A program made the position numbers and the translations under genes. 53,004 nucleotides of DNA, taken from JAYSRU01 sp043720875 (GTDB lineage: Bacteria > Bacteroidota > Bacteroidia > Flavobacteriales_D > Crocinitomicaceae). The notes beneath the pieces are model-generated. The model ran no database searches. It worked only from the letters and a program-made list of their open reading frames with translations, and was not told the DNA's origin. The stretch covers positions 1 through 53,004 of the forward strand of contig JAYSRU010000007.1 in assembly GCA_043720875.1 (NCBI GenBank), written 5' to 3'. Below are positions 34,254 to 42,780 of the stretch, one piece after another; positions within the stretch are counted from its first letter, which is position 1, and each line of letters opens with the position of its first letter.

Positions 34254-36206
34254 TTATAAGTCATCCACTTTGTCTCCGCGAATGGTTCTAAAGCGTTTTC
34301 TAGCCTCAACGGTAAACAAACTGCCCGTATGTTCGAACATGATTAGTTTATAATAAACAGATGCTTTTTCTTTATCGTTTAATTGGTTTTCATAGATATC
34401 TCCAAGCAAGAATAACGCATTATCTGCAAGTATGTCGGTGCCATAAAATTCTACGATTTTTTCTAAGGGAACGCATGCTTTTTCCCACTCTCCTTGCTGA
34501 ATAAATGCGTCAGCTCTTTTCATTAACACATCATCCATTAGCCCATGGGCAGGAAAAAATTTTGCAATCGAATCTAATTTTTCAAACGCTTCCGAATACC
34601 TTCGTTGTTGTACCAATAAATCTGCTTGGGCATATTGATACATAGCAGTAAAATTACTGTCCAGGCCAAGATTGTCGGTGATCATAATGCTGAGGTTCAT
34701 GGCATCGTTAGCAATCAATTTGCTCGTGCTTTCTTTCAATACGTCAAGTTGCGTTTGCGCCCATTTAAAATCTCCATCGTAATAGAAAACACGTGCATTT
34801 TTGTATTTTGCCTCATATCCAATAACGTCATACTTGAAATCTTTGTCTACTTGTTGATAGAGCAAACTGGCTTGCCAAATATCGTCTGCAACAACCCAAG
34901 CATCCGCCAAGGCAATTTTAATTTGGGCTAACTCAATGCCATGAAATGTGTTTTTGGCTATTCCGTCCGTTAAAAATAGGATTGCCTCTTTGCTTCGATT
35001 GGCATAAAACGTTTGTATTTGGGCTAATTCCAGTTGTAGTTTAACGGTGTTCGATCCGTATCCAACCTTATCGAGTACGTTTTTATATTCCGTAATTGTA
35101 GCATCTAATTCCTCTTGACCATAATTGCGTTTGGAAGTCACTTCAATAAATCGCGTGTGTAACAATTCAAATTCTGCTTGTTGCGCATACGGACTATCAG
35201 CACCCAGTAAAATCACTTCATTATACGCGCGTCTGGCTTCTGCATAAGCTTTATTCTCAATACACGTTTCGCCCAATCTGAACAATATTTTTCCATTCCC
35301 ATTAATACGCTTGTTAATGCCAATTGCTTGGGTTACTGCAGCATCAAAGTTCTTGCGTTGACAAAACAACCAAACCAACATTTCACCATATATTATCTCG
35401 TTCGGGTGCTTCTGACTTTTAGTAATTAAACCATCTTTTAATTCGAGCAAAAGTTGATTGTCTTCTTGGTTCCAATCAATTTTCTTAGCTAAATCTGTTT
35501 GTACCGGTTCTTTTGCATCGGGGTTTATCCGCAACAAGGAAAGGTATTCATCTATTGCATCCGAAGTTTTGCCTACACTGAAATAGTAATCAGCAAAGTA
35601 GAAGTGGAGAGGATAACTGTCTTTTAATTTTTTTCGTCCTTTCTCTAATGTTTGAAGTGCATATTCTGGTTTGCCATTCACTTGAAACAATTTGTATAAA
35701 CTTGCAACAGCGGTTCCGTTTTCTGGTAGCGAATTTATTAAACCATCATAAATTTTACTTGCACCTTTTGCGTTATCATTTTTTTGGTACAAATCGGCTA
35801 AAGTAAACGTTAGATCTGCATCGTTTGGAGTTTTATCTAGTTGCTTTTTTACAAGTTTTTCAGCGGTTTTGAAGTCTTTGGTTGCCTGTAAGCAAGTTAG
35901 GTAACGTTCCAAATTCGCCTTGCTCGCGTCTTTGGTATAAATTTTTTCGCAATACGGTAATGCTTTTTCAAAATCTTCAACCTCCATGTAATGATTTGCC
36001 AATTGATAATCGGTTTCCGTTTGAGCGGTAACTAAATGCGAGCAAAATAGAAGTTGTAAAACGAATAGAATAGAAGACTGTTTCCAAGCTCTTAAATCGA
36101 GGCTTTTCGAAAATTTAATTTGCGAGCTAACCCTTGTTAGTGAGCTAATTAAATTTTTGATATAACGATGAGTTGAGGGGTTGAAAATGGTCTTAAGTTG
36201 TCTCAT
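34254..36206 (-). CDS. Exported tetratricopeptide-repeat protein
   Basis: A 650-residue protein with a long N-terminal pre-sequence and then a signal peptide (about 42-61, ending LVTA before Gln). The rest is a helical superhelix of TPR repeats from about 65 to 640, with segments such as EDFEKALPYCEKIY, TLADLYQKNDNAKGASKIY, EKGRKKL and QQGEWEKACVPLEKIVEFYG. TPR arrays hold protein complexes together; here the array lies in the periplasm, perhaps as a scaffold. No other domain is visible. It overlaps the upstream lipoprotein by four bases (ATGA), so the two are translationally coupled; both belong to a transcript led by serS. Confidence 0.87.
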   Translation of the reverse strand: MRQLKTIFNPSTHRYIKNLISSLTRVSSQIKFSKSLDLRAWKQSSILFVLQLLFCSHLVTAQTETDYQLANHYMEVEDFEKALPYCEKIYTKDASKANLERYLTCLQATKDFKTAEKLVKKQLDKTPNDADLTFTLADLYQKNDNAKGASKIYDGLINSLPENGTAVASLYKLFQVNGKPEYALQTLEKGRKKLKDSYPLHFYFADYYFSVGKTSDAIDEYLSLLRINPDAKEPVQTDLAKKIDWNQEDNQLLLELKDGLITKSQKHPNEIIYGEMLVWLFCQRKNFDAAVTQAIGINKRINGNGKILFRLGETCIENKAYAEARRAYNEVILLGADSPYAQQAEFELLHTRFIEVTSKRNYGQEELDATITEYKNVLDKVGYGSNTVKLQLELAQIQTFYANRSKEAILFLTDGIAKNTFHGIELAQIKIALADAWVVADDIWQASLLYQQVDKDFKYDVIGYEAKYKNARVFYYDGDFKWAQTQLDVLKESTSKLIANDAMNLSIMITDNLGLDSNFTAMYQYAQADLLVQQRRYSEAFEKLDSIAKFFPAHGLMDDVLMKRADAFIQQGEWEKACVPLEKIVEFYGTDILADNALFLLGDIYENQLNDKEKASVYYKLIMFEHTGSLFTVEARKRFRTIRGDKVDDL

Positions 36207-36730
36207 TTTGCGATTACTTGTGTCATGAAGGCCGTATTTTTATCAAAATAATAGAGCGCGCTATCCATTTCAGTTTTGTATTCAACGAGTGCCGAAGCGA
36301 TTTGTTTTATTTTGTTTTTTTCAAATAATACATTCGCCTTGTACTCTGCCTTGTTACCACGCTTGTTTTCGATGTCTTCTTTAAGTGCTTTGCAATTGCG
36401 TTCACTGCTGGCTAAATCTTGTCCAAAATTTCGATATTTTCCAGGCGCTTTGCGAAAAAAACGACGGTATACTTTTAGCGCATTCATCGCCATTGCTTCT
36501 TTTTGCACAATTTTGGTGGGCACGTAAACTTCTTTCAACCGATTAAAAAAATGATTCAAACTGTCAACTTTTCCCTTGGTTAGTGAAATATCAATGGTGT
36601 TATATAAGTTTTGTGTGACCTTTACTTTTGCTGATATTGCCGCCAATTCATCTAATTCTTGTTGATTGTTTTTACAAGAGGAAAGCAAAGTTGCTCCAAA
36701 AATCAATAAAATGATGCAATACTTAATCAT
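36203..36730 (-). CDS. Helical lipoprotein
   Basis: A 175-residue lipoprotein with lipobox LSSC (Cys19). The mature part is almost entirely helical and charged, with coiled-coil character, and there is no known domain. Notable stretches are AAISAKVKVTQNLYNTIDISL near 35 and the Lys/Glu-rich KALKEDIENKRGNKAEYKAN near 115. It lies 1 base from serS and overlaps the TPR gene by four bases. The coupling suggests it forms a complex with the TPR protein in the periplasm; this is inferred from context only. Confidence 0.8.
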   Translation of the reverse strand: MIKYCIILLIFGATLLSSCKNNQQELDELAAISAKVKVTQNLYNTIDISLTKGKVDSLNHFFNRLKEVYVPTKIVQKEAMAMNALKVYRRFFRKAPGKYRNFGQDLASSERNCKALKEDIENKRGNKAEYKANVLFEKNKIKQIASALVEYKTEMDSALYYFDKNTAFMTQVIAK

Positions 36731-36731
36731 A

Positions 36732-38000
36732 TTAAATGGTTTTAAACTTCAAATATTTATGCAAACATGTTGGAATGTTGACACCTTCTTTCGTTTGAAA
36801 ATTCTCTAACAAAGCGGCAACAATCCTTGGTAACGCTAATGCACTTCCGTTGAGGGTATGCACGAGATAAGACTTTTTATCTTCCGCCTTAAATCTCAAT
36901 TTCAAACGATTACTTTGAAAAGTTTCAAAATTTGAAACCGAGCTCACTTCTAGCCAACGTTTTTGTGCGGCAGAGTATACTTCGAAATCGTAAGTTATAC
37001 TTGATGTAAAGCCCATATCTCCACCGCATAAACGTAAAATTCGATATTGTAAGCCTAATTGCTCTAACAAGTTTTTTACGTGCGCAACCATTTCAGTTAA
37101 CGCAGCATTCGAATTAGTAGGGTGTTCTAAACGCACAATTTCTACTTTATCAAATTGGTGTAAACGATTTAATCCACGCACGTCTTTTCCATAACTTCCA
37201 GCTTCTCTTCTGAAACACGGAGTATAACCACATAGTTTTACAGAAAAGTTTTCGTTGGGTAAAATTTCGTCTCTAAATATATTGGTAAGCGGAACTTCAG
37301 CTGTTGGAATTAAGTATAAATCGTCTACTTCACAGTGGTACATTTGCCCTTCTTTATCCGGTAATTGACCCGTTCCAAATCCAGACGCTTCATTCACAAC
37401 AAGTGGCGGTATGAATTCTTCGTATCCTGCGTCTTCAGCTTGATCTAAGAAAAAACTGATTAATGCACGTTGCAATTTTGCGCCCTTTCCTTTGTAAATT
37501 GGGAATCCTGCACCTGTTATTTTTACACCCAATTCAAAATCGATTAAATCGAATTTTTTTGTAATATCCCAATGAGGTAATGGTTCAAAATCGAAAGTTG
37601 GTTCTGTTCCCCAAGATTCGGTTGTAATATTTTCTTCAGGAGTTTTACCAACTGGAACTATATCTTGTGGTACGTTAGGCAAGGTATATAACAATTGTTG
37701 AATTTCTTCAGCAAGTGTATCCACGTTTTGTTTTAACTCAGTTTCTTTTGTTTTGAGTCCAGCGGTTTTTGCTTTTGCTTCATTTGCTTCCTCAGTTTTA
37801 CCCGATTTCATTAACTCGCCGATCGATTTAGCCATGATGTTAAGCTCTGCTGCGATAGCCTCAAGTTGCGTTTTATCTTCGCGCCATAAACCATCTTTTT
37901 CAAGCAATGTGTTTATTGTTGAAGTTACATCGATGTTTCTTTTTTTTAAGCCTTCAATTACTGCTTCTTTATTTGCTCTAATGCGTGTTATTTCGATCAT
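36732..38000 (-). CDS. serS: Serine--tRNA ligase
   Basis: A 422-residue class II synthetase charging tRNA-Ser. An N-terminal coiled-coil arm (residues 1-105) grips the long variable arm of its tRNA. The catalytic core shows PTAEVPLTNIFRDEI, motif 2 in CFRREAGSYGKDVRGL-NRLHQFDKVEI and motif 3 in LNGSALALPRIVAALLEN near the end. Length is standard. It leads a transcript with the lipoprotein and the TPR protein. A serine tRNA gene lies in this window at 29588. Confidence 0.97.
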   Translation of the reverse strand: MIEITRIRANKEAVIEGLKKRNIDVTSTINTLLEKDGLWREDKTQLEAIAAELNIMAKSIGELMKSGKTEEANEAKAKTAGLKTKETELKQNVDTLAEEIQQLLYTLPNVPQDIVPVGKTPEENITTESWGTEPTFDFEPLPHWDITKKFDLIDFELGVKITGAGFPIYKGKGAKLQRALISFFLDQAEDAGYEEFIPPLVVNEASGFGTGQLPDKEGQMYHCEVDDLYLIPTAEVPLTNIFRDEILPNENFSVKLCGYTPCFRREAGSYGKDVRGLNRLHQFDKVEIVRLEHPTNSNAALTEMVAHVKNLLEQLGLQYRILRLCGGDMGFTSSITYDFEVYSAAQKRWLEVSSVSNFETFQSNRLKLRFKAEDKKSYLVHTLNGSALALPRIVAALLENFQTKEGVNIPTCLHKYLKFKTI

Positions 38001-38112
38001 TGTAATTTGAAAAAATGGTGTTTTACTGTATTCAGCTACGAAGTTACAAAATCCATTGTGAACAAAGAGTTTGATGTGTTATTTTTTGATAAATCCTAGA
38101 TTTATTTATTAA

Positions 38113-38147
38113 ATCGCTTACCTAAGCGATCATTACGAATTGTAATG
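38113..38147 (-). other. Two adjacent hairpins after the Wzi/RemB-like operon
   Basis: An 8-bp perfect palindrome with a 2-base centre (38113-38130) lies next to a 6-bp hairpin (38131-38147). They sit 5 bases after the stop of the last gene. There is no U tract, so this is either a weak terminator or an mRNA 3'-end stabiliser. Confidence 0.4.
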
Positions 38148-38151
38148 CTAT

Positions 38152-39621
38152 TTAATAATTTAAATATAGGTTTCCAATTTGGGATCTAAAGCCAAATGCT
38201 ATAAATTGTTGCTGTAAATTATTGATTCCACCTTGAACGAAAACTTCATAAAAATTGTTTCTTGTCGTATAACTCAATTTTAGGTTACCAAAAGGGTTAA
38301 GTGTGTTTTTTGAAAAGTGATGTACAAAATAGCCGTAATCTCCAACTCTTGTATTGTAAGGCGTATAGATATTCTCTCCTACATTTCCTGTGAGGTTTAC
38401 GTCTTTTTTGACGGGTGTAATTGCTCCAAAAATAGTGCAGCGGAATCTATCGTTTTTCCCATAAGCTAGACTAAATTCTGCTAAGATTTCTTGAAACCCT
38501 GATTGTAAAGGGTGCGCTAGCGGACTGTTTAAATTGCCATAGTTTTGCAAATTGCTTAAATGAGAATAAGTGAAGCGTTGCACATAATTATATTCACCCC
38601 GCCAAAACAATTTAAGTTTTTGTAAACTGTGTTTTCCCTTAACACCGAATTGCGCACTATATTTATTTCCCCAAAAACCATTTTTAGCTTTTAACTCGTT
38701 GAGTAAAAATTCATCCATTGCAATCTGTCCGTAAACTTTTACGTTCTTATAATTGTAGTGGGTGTTGAATCCAACCAAGACATTGTCTGCCGAACCGTTG
38801 TTGTATTCTTGTGGCCGAAAAAAGACCATTGGGTTAATGTATTCTAGATCAAAACCTCGATTAAGAAGTGTGTCTTTGGGTTGAAAAAGTACCGATTCAA
38901 AAAATCCGATAGAAAATCCTTTAAATACATTATAGTCCAAGTAATGTGTGGCGGCGTATTTATTTGAGAATTTACTCTGCTGTGTAGCATTCGATTCCTT
39001 TAAAAACTGGGTCATAAATAAGTACTTGAACTTCCAGATTTTAAACTGCATTTGCACAAAAGGATATGGATTTCCATAATCGCTTAGCAGTACGCTTCGA
39101 TTTCCTTCGCCAATAAAGTTTTTATCCACCCCCGCAATGAATTGTATATTTGGATGAAATTGGTAGCGTATTCTGCCTCGAATATCTAGCCCATAGTTAT
39201 TAAGTCTAAATATAGACTGACTATTAATGGAAGGTGTTTGTAGGCTGTCGTTAGCAGATTGATACACGTATCGTATTCCAAAATTAGCGCTCCAATTGTC
39301 ACTGAATTTTGCATTTAGCCACATTCCTGCCCCATAATTTTGTTCCTGACCAGTTCCTTTAAATTGATTTACTGCATCTAACCATAGGTTTGGACGATAC
39401 TTAATAAAATGGGGAGGACTGAATGCACATTTAGGACGAAAAATTGTCAATGTGTCTTGCTTTAAAACTTCAATCGATGGACGAATGCTTGAATGTGCTT
39501 CAAAAGGGGTTGGCACTGATGCGGCATTTTCACTGGCTAACACGTTGATGTTACTTTGCCCGTTGCCCAAGAAAGGCAGGGTAATTAAACTCAATAGCGC
39601 TATGTAATGGAATGTTTTCAA
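38152..39621 (-). CDS. Wzi/RemB-like outer membrane protein (second copy)
   Basis: A 489-residue exported barrel-like protein. The signal peptide ends GNG before Gln. The protein is rich in aromatic alternating strands, with the marker FIGEGNRSVLLSDYGNPYPF near 165-185, also seen in capsule-assembly Wzi proteins and the RemB gliding-motility protein of flavobacteria. It ends in RSQIGNLYLNY. Start is TTG at 39621, overlapping the stop of the previous gene by four bases. It shares the G-x-G-x-R-S-x-L-L-S-D core with the neighbour at 39618-41162, so the pair is a tandem duplication. A role in surface polysaccharide anchoring or gliding is plausible; neither is shown. Confidence 0.65.
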   Translation of the reverse strand: MKTFHYIALLSLITLPFLGNGQSNINVLASENAASVPTPFEAHSSIRPSIEVLKQDTLTIFRPKCAFSPPHFIKYRPNLWLDAVNQFKGTGQEQNYGAGMWLNAKFSDNWSANFGIRYVYQSANDSLQTPSINSQSIFRLNNYGLDIRGRIRYQFHPNIQFIAGVDKNFIGEGNRSVLLSDYGNPYPFVQMQFKIWKFKYLFMTQFLKESNATQQSKFSNKYAATHYLDYNVFKGFSIGFFESVLFQPKDTLLNRGFDLEYINPMVFFRPQEYNNGSADNVLVGFNTHYNYKNVKVYGQIAMDEFLLNELKAKNGFWGNKYSAQFGVKGKHSLQKLKLFWRGEYNYVQRFTYSHLSNLQNYGNLNSPLAHPLQSGFQEILAEFSLAYGKNDRFRCTIFGAITPVKKDVNLTGNVGENIYTPYNTRVGDYGYFVHHFSKNTLNPFGNLKLSYTTRNNFYEVFVQGGINNLQQQFIAFGFRSQIGNLYLNY

Positions 39622-41162
39622 AAGTTAGTGTAATGATTTAAGATAGAAGTCTTAATGCCAATATGAATACTAGTTCCTGATTGTGCGATTCCGGTTGGAT
39701 TGTATTCATTTCTTGTTTTAATTAGGGCAAATAGATTACCATTATAGGAAGGGTTCCAACAATAGCCAATTTCGCCTTGTAGGTTGTATTTAGCTAATTT
39801 TTCCTTGTCTAGGAATAATGAAATGTGATAGCGCGCATAGAATTTAGTATAGCTAATTCGGCCTTTTGCTATTAATTCATGCATGCCGTTAGCTTGTAAG
39901 CCGTTCAAGGGAACGTTTGCATGGGAATAGTTGACGTCGTTAGAAAGTTGCAAATTCGAATATAAATTTGCTTCGAATTGTTGGGTTAGTTTAATTTTGC
40001 CTAGCGCAAAAAACAGTCGTGTACCAATTTGAATACTCTTGTCCCATAACTTTTTACCTTGTAATGCGCCTTGAGCATACAAAAGCATAAATTGTTTCGG
40101 ACGATATTCTGCATTAAAACCGATAATGGAATAATGACTTTGGGTATTGTTGGCAGCTATTGCAGAAATGATTGGTAGTGGGTTTAAGGTTTCCCAAGTT
40201 AATGGAATACGCTCATTGTTGAGTTCGTTATTTTGAAGAACTGCATCAAAGATCGCAAAATTGAATTCTTTTGTTGGAGCAAAAGTTAAGTAATGCGACA
40301 TCATGGTTTTACGTTGAAATGGAGCTTCAACAGTAGTGTAATAGCGTCTTCTCATTAGATCATTCAATTTTGAATACTGAACAATGTAGCTCACTTTATC
40401 AGAAAACTTGATGTTTACCCGAACAAATGGTGCCATGGTACAATTATCACTTAACAGTAAAGAACGTTCGCCTGCACCAATAAATTGTTGAGAATTGCCA
40501 AGGGAAATCGCTAACCAATTCTTTGGTCGAAATATCATTTGACCCCAAGCATAGCCGAAATCATATCCATTGGTTTTAAATGGTTTTGTGCGTGCTGCTC
40601 CAGGAATTGAAGCGTTAATTGTTACCGTATCGATGGAGCCATCGGAATTCGTTTTGATGCTTTTTTCTCCAAGGCTGGTGTAGTAAGAAGTTTCCCAAGA
40701 AGTAAAACGAGCTTGGTTTTCTAAAAATCCGGATTCAAAGTATATTTTATCGGCAAAACTGCCTTTAATGTGAATACCTCGGGTGTTTTGAAAAAGTGAA
40801 CTTGTTGTATCGTTATAAAATTGTCGACCCATTGAAACATCTAGCAAGGGAGTTAAGGCAATCCTAGTTTGGTTAGTATCTCTTATGGATACCAGGTAAT
40901 CCTTCGAAAAGGAGAAATAATTCGGTTTTTTTGTGAGTAGTTTATCTTTTTCGGGGATTATTTGTGGCCAAAATGATCCAGATTGGACACGTTGACTTTG
41001 GTAAAGCTCTGTTTTAGTTTGCTCATTTAAATTTTGAATTTGGACTTGCGCGCAAAGTTGGGTTGCATTGAAAATACATAAGCAGATTACGCTACACTTA
41101 AGAAGTAATTCGTTCTGCTTACTTCTGCAGGATAGGATAATATGTTGCGCTTTTACATTCAT
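39618..41162 (-). CDS. Wzi/RemB-like outer membrane protein (first copy)
   Basis: A 514-residue exported barrel-like protein. A long basic pre-region precedes a signal peptide ending LCA before Gln. The core motif is FIGAGERSLLLSDNCTMAPF near 222-242, corresponding to the same block in the downstream copy; the C-terminal half has barrel-like strands such as LFFALGKIKLTQQFEANLYSN. It overlaps cysQ by four bases (ATGA) and the second copy by four bases, so translation of the three is coupled. Function as in the second copy: outer-membrane, probably surface polysaccharide or motility related, not proven. Confidence 0.65.
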   Translation of the reverse strand: MNVKAQHIILSCRSKQNELLLKCSVICLCIFNATQLCAQVQIQNLNEQTKTELYQSQRVQSGSFWPQIIPEKDKLLTKKPNYFSFSKDYLVSIRDTNQTRIALTPLLDVSMGRQFYNDTTSSLFQNTRGIHIKGSFADKIYFESGFLENQARFTSWETSYYTSLGEKSIKTNSDGSIDTVTINASIPGAARTKPFKTNGYDFGYAWGQMIFRPKNWLAISLGNSQQFIGAGERSLLLSDNCTMAPFVRVNIKFSDKVSYIVQYSKLNDLMRRRYYTTVEAPFQRKTMMSHYLTFAPTKEFNFAIFDAVLQNNELNNERIPLTWETLNPLPIISAIAANNTQSHYSIIGFNAEYRPKQFMLLYAQGALQGKKLWDKSIQIGTRLFFALGKIKLTQQFEANLYSNLQLSNDVNYSHANVPLNGLQANGMHELIAKGRISYTKFYARYHISLFLDKEKLAKYNLQGEIGYCWNPSYNGNLFALIKTRNEYNPTGIAQSGTSIHIGIKTSILNHYTNF

Positions 41163-41938
41163 GATTTATGGGTTGCGACGAACCATGAATTGTACAAGTT
41201 TTCTTTGTTATATTGCAAAGGTGTATTCGTTTCAGGATTAATTATTTTCCCTCCTATTCCTTCAATTAATGCTTGCCCAGATGCAACATCCCATTCCATT
41301 GTCGGAGCAAATCTTGGGTAAACGTCCGCTTTCCCGAGTAAAATATCGATAAATTTTAAAGCACTGCCTTTCTTTAATTCAATTAAATCAGGGTGAATAA
41401 GGAGTATAGAGTTGATAAAATCTTTCATTTTTCCTTGATGCGGGGTACGTGAACAGGCTAAAATTAACGGATTGTTGGGTAATTCTGGCGCTGTGACTTT
41501 GGGAGCGTTCAAGTTCAATGCTTCTTCGAATGTGCCATAATAAACACCCATAGTTTTCCCACCGTATGCGATCATCCCATCCACGGGATGCGTGATGATT
41601 CCAAAAAGTGGAATTCCGTCCTCAACTAAAGCGATATTTACTGCAAACTCTCCATTTCTTCTTAAATATTCTTTGGTGCCATCCAATGGGTCAACGATCC
41701 AACATTGTTTCCAATGTTTTCTTTCGGAGTAGGGTAAATTCACGCTTTCTTCACCAATAATAGGGATCGCAGTTGCTAGCAGAAGTTGCTCAATTATTTT
41801 TGAACTAGTTAAATCTGCAATTGTAACCGGACTACCATCAATTTTTATATCCGCAGCAACTGGATGAACATAAATTTCAAGAATCGCTTGTGAAGCTTCA
41901 ATTGCAGCTTGAATTGCTATGGTATAAATCGATTCCAA
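41159..41938 (-). CDS. cysQ: 3'(2'),5'-bisphosphate nucleotidase CysQ
   Basis: A 259-residue inositol-monophosphatase-fold enzyme that hydrolyses 3'-phosphoadenosine-5'-phosphate to AMP, recycling a by-product of sulfate activation and sulfotransfer. Metal-binding motifs are GEES (near residue 60), DPLDGTKEYLRRNGEF (about 82-98) and the C-terminal WDVASGQAL. No in-frame ATG precedes these, and the TTG at 41936-41938 is the best start. It follows deoC by 5 bases and overlaps the first Wzi/RemB-like gene by four. Confidence 0.93.
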   Translation of the reverse strand: MESIYTIAIQAAIEASQAILEIYVHPVAADIKIDGSPVTIADLTSSKIIEQLLLATAIPIIGEESVNLPYSERKHWKQCWIVDPLDGTKEYLRRNGEFAVNIALVEDGIPLFGIITHPVDGMIAYGGKTMGVYYGTFEEALNLNAPKVTAPELPNNPLILACSRTPHQGKMKDFINSILLIHPDLIELKKGSALKFIDILLGKADVYPRFAPTMEWDVASGQALIEGIGGKIINPETNTPLQYNKENLYNSWFVATHKS

Positions 41939-41943
41939 GTTGA

Positions 41944-42687
41944 TTATTTAAGCATGTTTACAAGTTCATCAGCCAAACTACTTGCGCCAATTCTAAAATA
42001 CGTTGAATTTAGCCAAGTATCTCCCAACATTTCTTTGACAATATTTCTATACATTACTGCATCATCAAACGTACGAATGCCACCCGAAACTTTGATCCCA
42101 ACCTTATTTCCTGTTGTTTCGAAATGCGTTAATATTTCTTGACACATAATACGTACAGCATCTTCTGTTGCTCCGACGGCACATTTACCGGTGCTTGTCT
42201 TAATAAAATCTGCACCAGCTTCGATTGCAATTCTGCTTGCCGATCTAATGTTGGCCTCGGTTATTAATTCTCCTGTTTCTAGAATTACCTTTAATTTGGT
42301 GGATCCAGCAGCAATTTTCAACATTTTTATTTCTGCCGAGCATGCATCAAATTCTTGCGAAAAAAACAAACTACGATTGAGTACAATATCAATATCATCT
42401 ACCCCTTCCGACGCTGCTAACTCCACTTCAAGTTTTTTCACACCATCATAAGTTTGTCCATGTGGAAATGCTCCGGAAACAACTGCTGTATGAATACCAG
42501 TGCCTTCGAGTTTATATTTTACCATTGCAGCAAATAATGGAAAAACACAAATAGCGGCAACAGGCATGTCTTCACAAGCCCACTCAACGGCTTTTTCTGT
42601 AAGTTCATTCACAGAAGCATTGGTGTCGGTTGCATTTAACGTTGTAAGATCAACGTACCCTAAAAGTTCTCTTGCGATGGATTGCAT
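41944..42687 (-). CDS. deoC: Deoxyribose-phosphate aldolase
   Basis: A 247-residue class I aldolase splitting 2-deoxyribose-5-phosphate to acetaldehyde and glyceraldehyde-3-phosphate in nucleoside catabolism. The Schiff-base Lys163 sits in FIKTSTGK; other hallmarks are AICVFPLF, FPHGQT, the DDIDIVLN segment and KVSGGIRT near residue 208. It opens an operon with cysQ and two Wzi/RemB-like genes, an odd grouping of catabolic and envelope functions. Confidence 0.96.
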   Translation of the reverse strand: MQSIARELLGYVDLTTLNATDTNASVNELTEKAVEWACEDMPVAAICVFPLFAAMVKYKLEGTGIHTAVVSGAFPHGQTYDGVKKLEVELAASEGVDDIDIVLNRSLFFSQEFDACSAEIKMLKIAAGSTKLKVILETGELITEANIRSASRIAIEAGADFIKTSTGKCAVGATEDAVRIMCQEILTHFETTGNKVGIKVSGGIRTFDDAVMYRNIVKEMLGDTWLNSTYFRIGASSLADELVNMLK

Positions 42688-42780
42688 AATGAAGTTAATT
42701 ATTCATTGTAAAAATTGTTCATTTTGGTAATGTTTTAAGTCTAGCCAACAGAAAACGAAACGAGCTAAATCATTCTAGTG

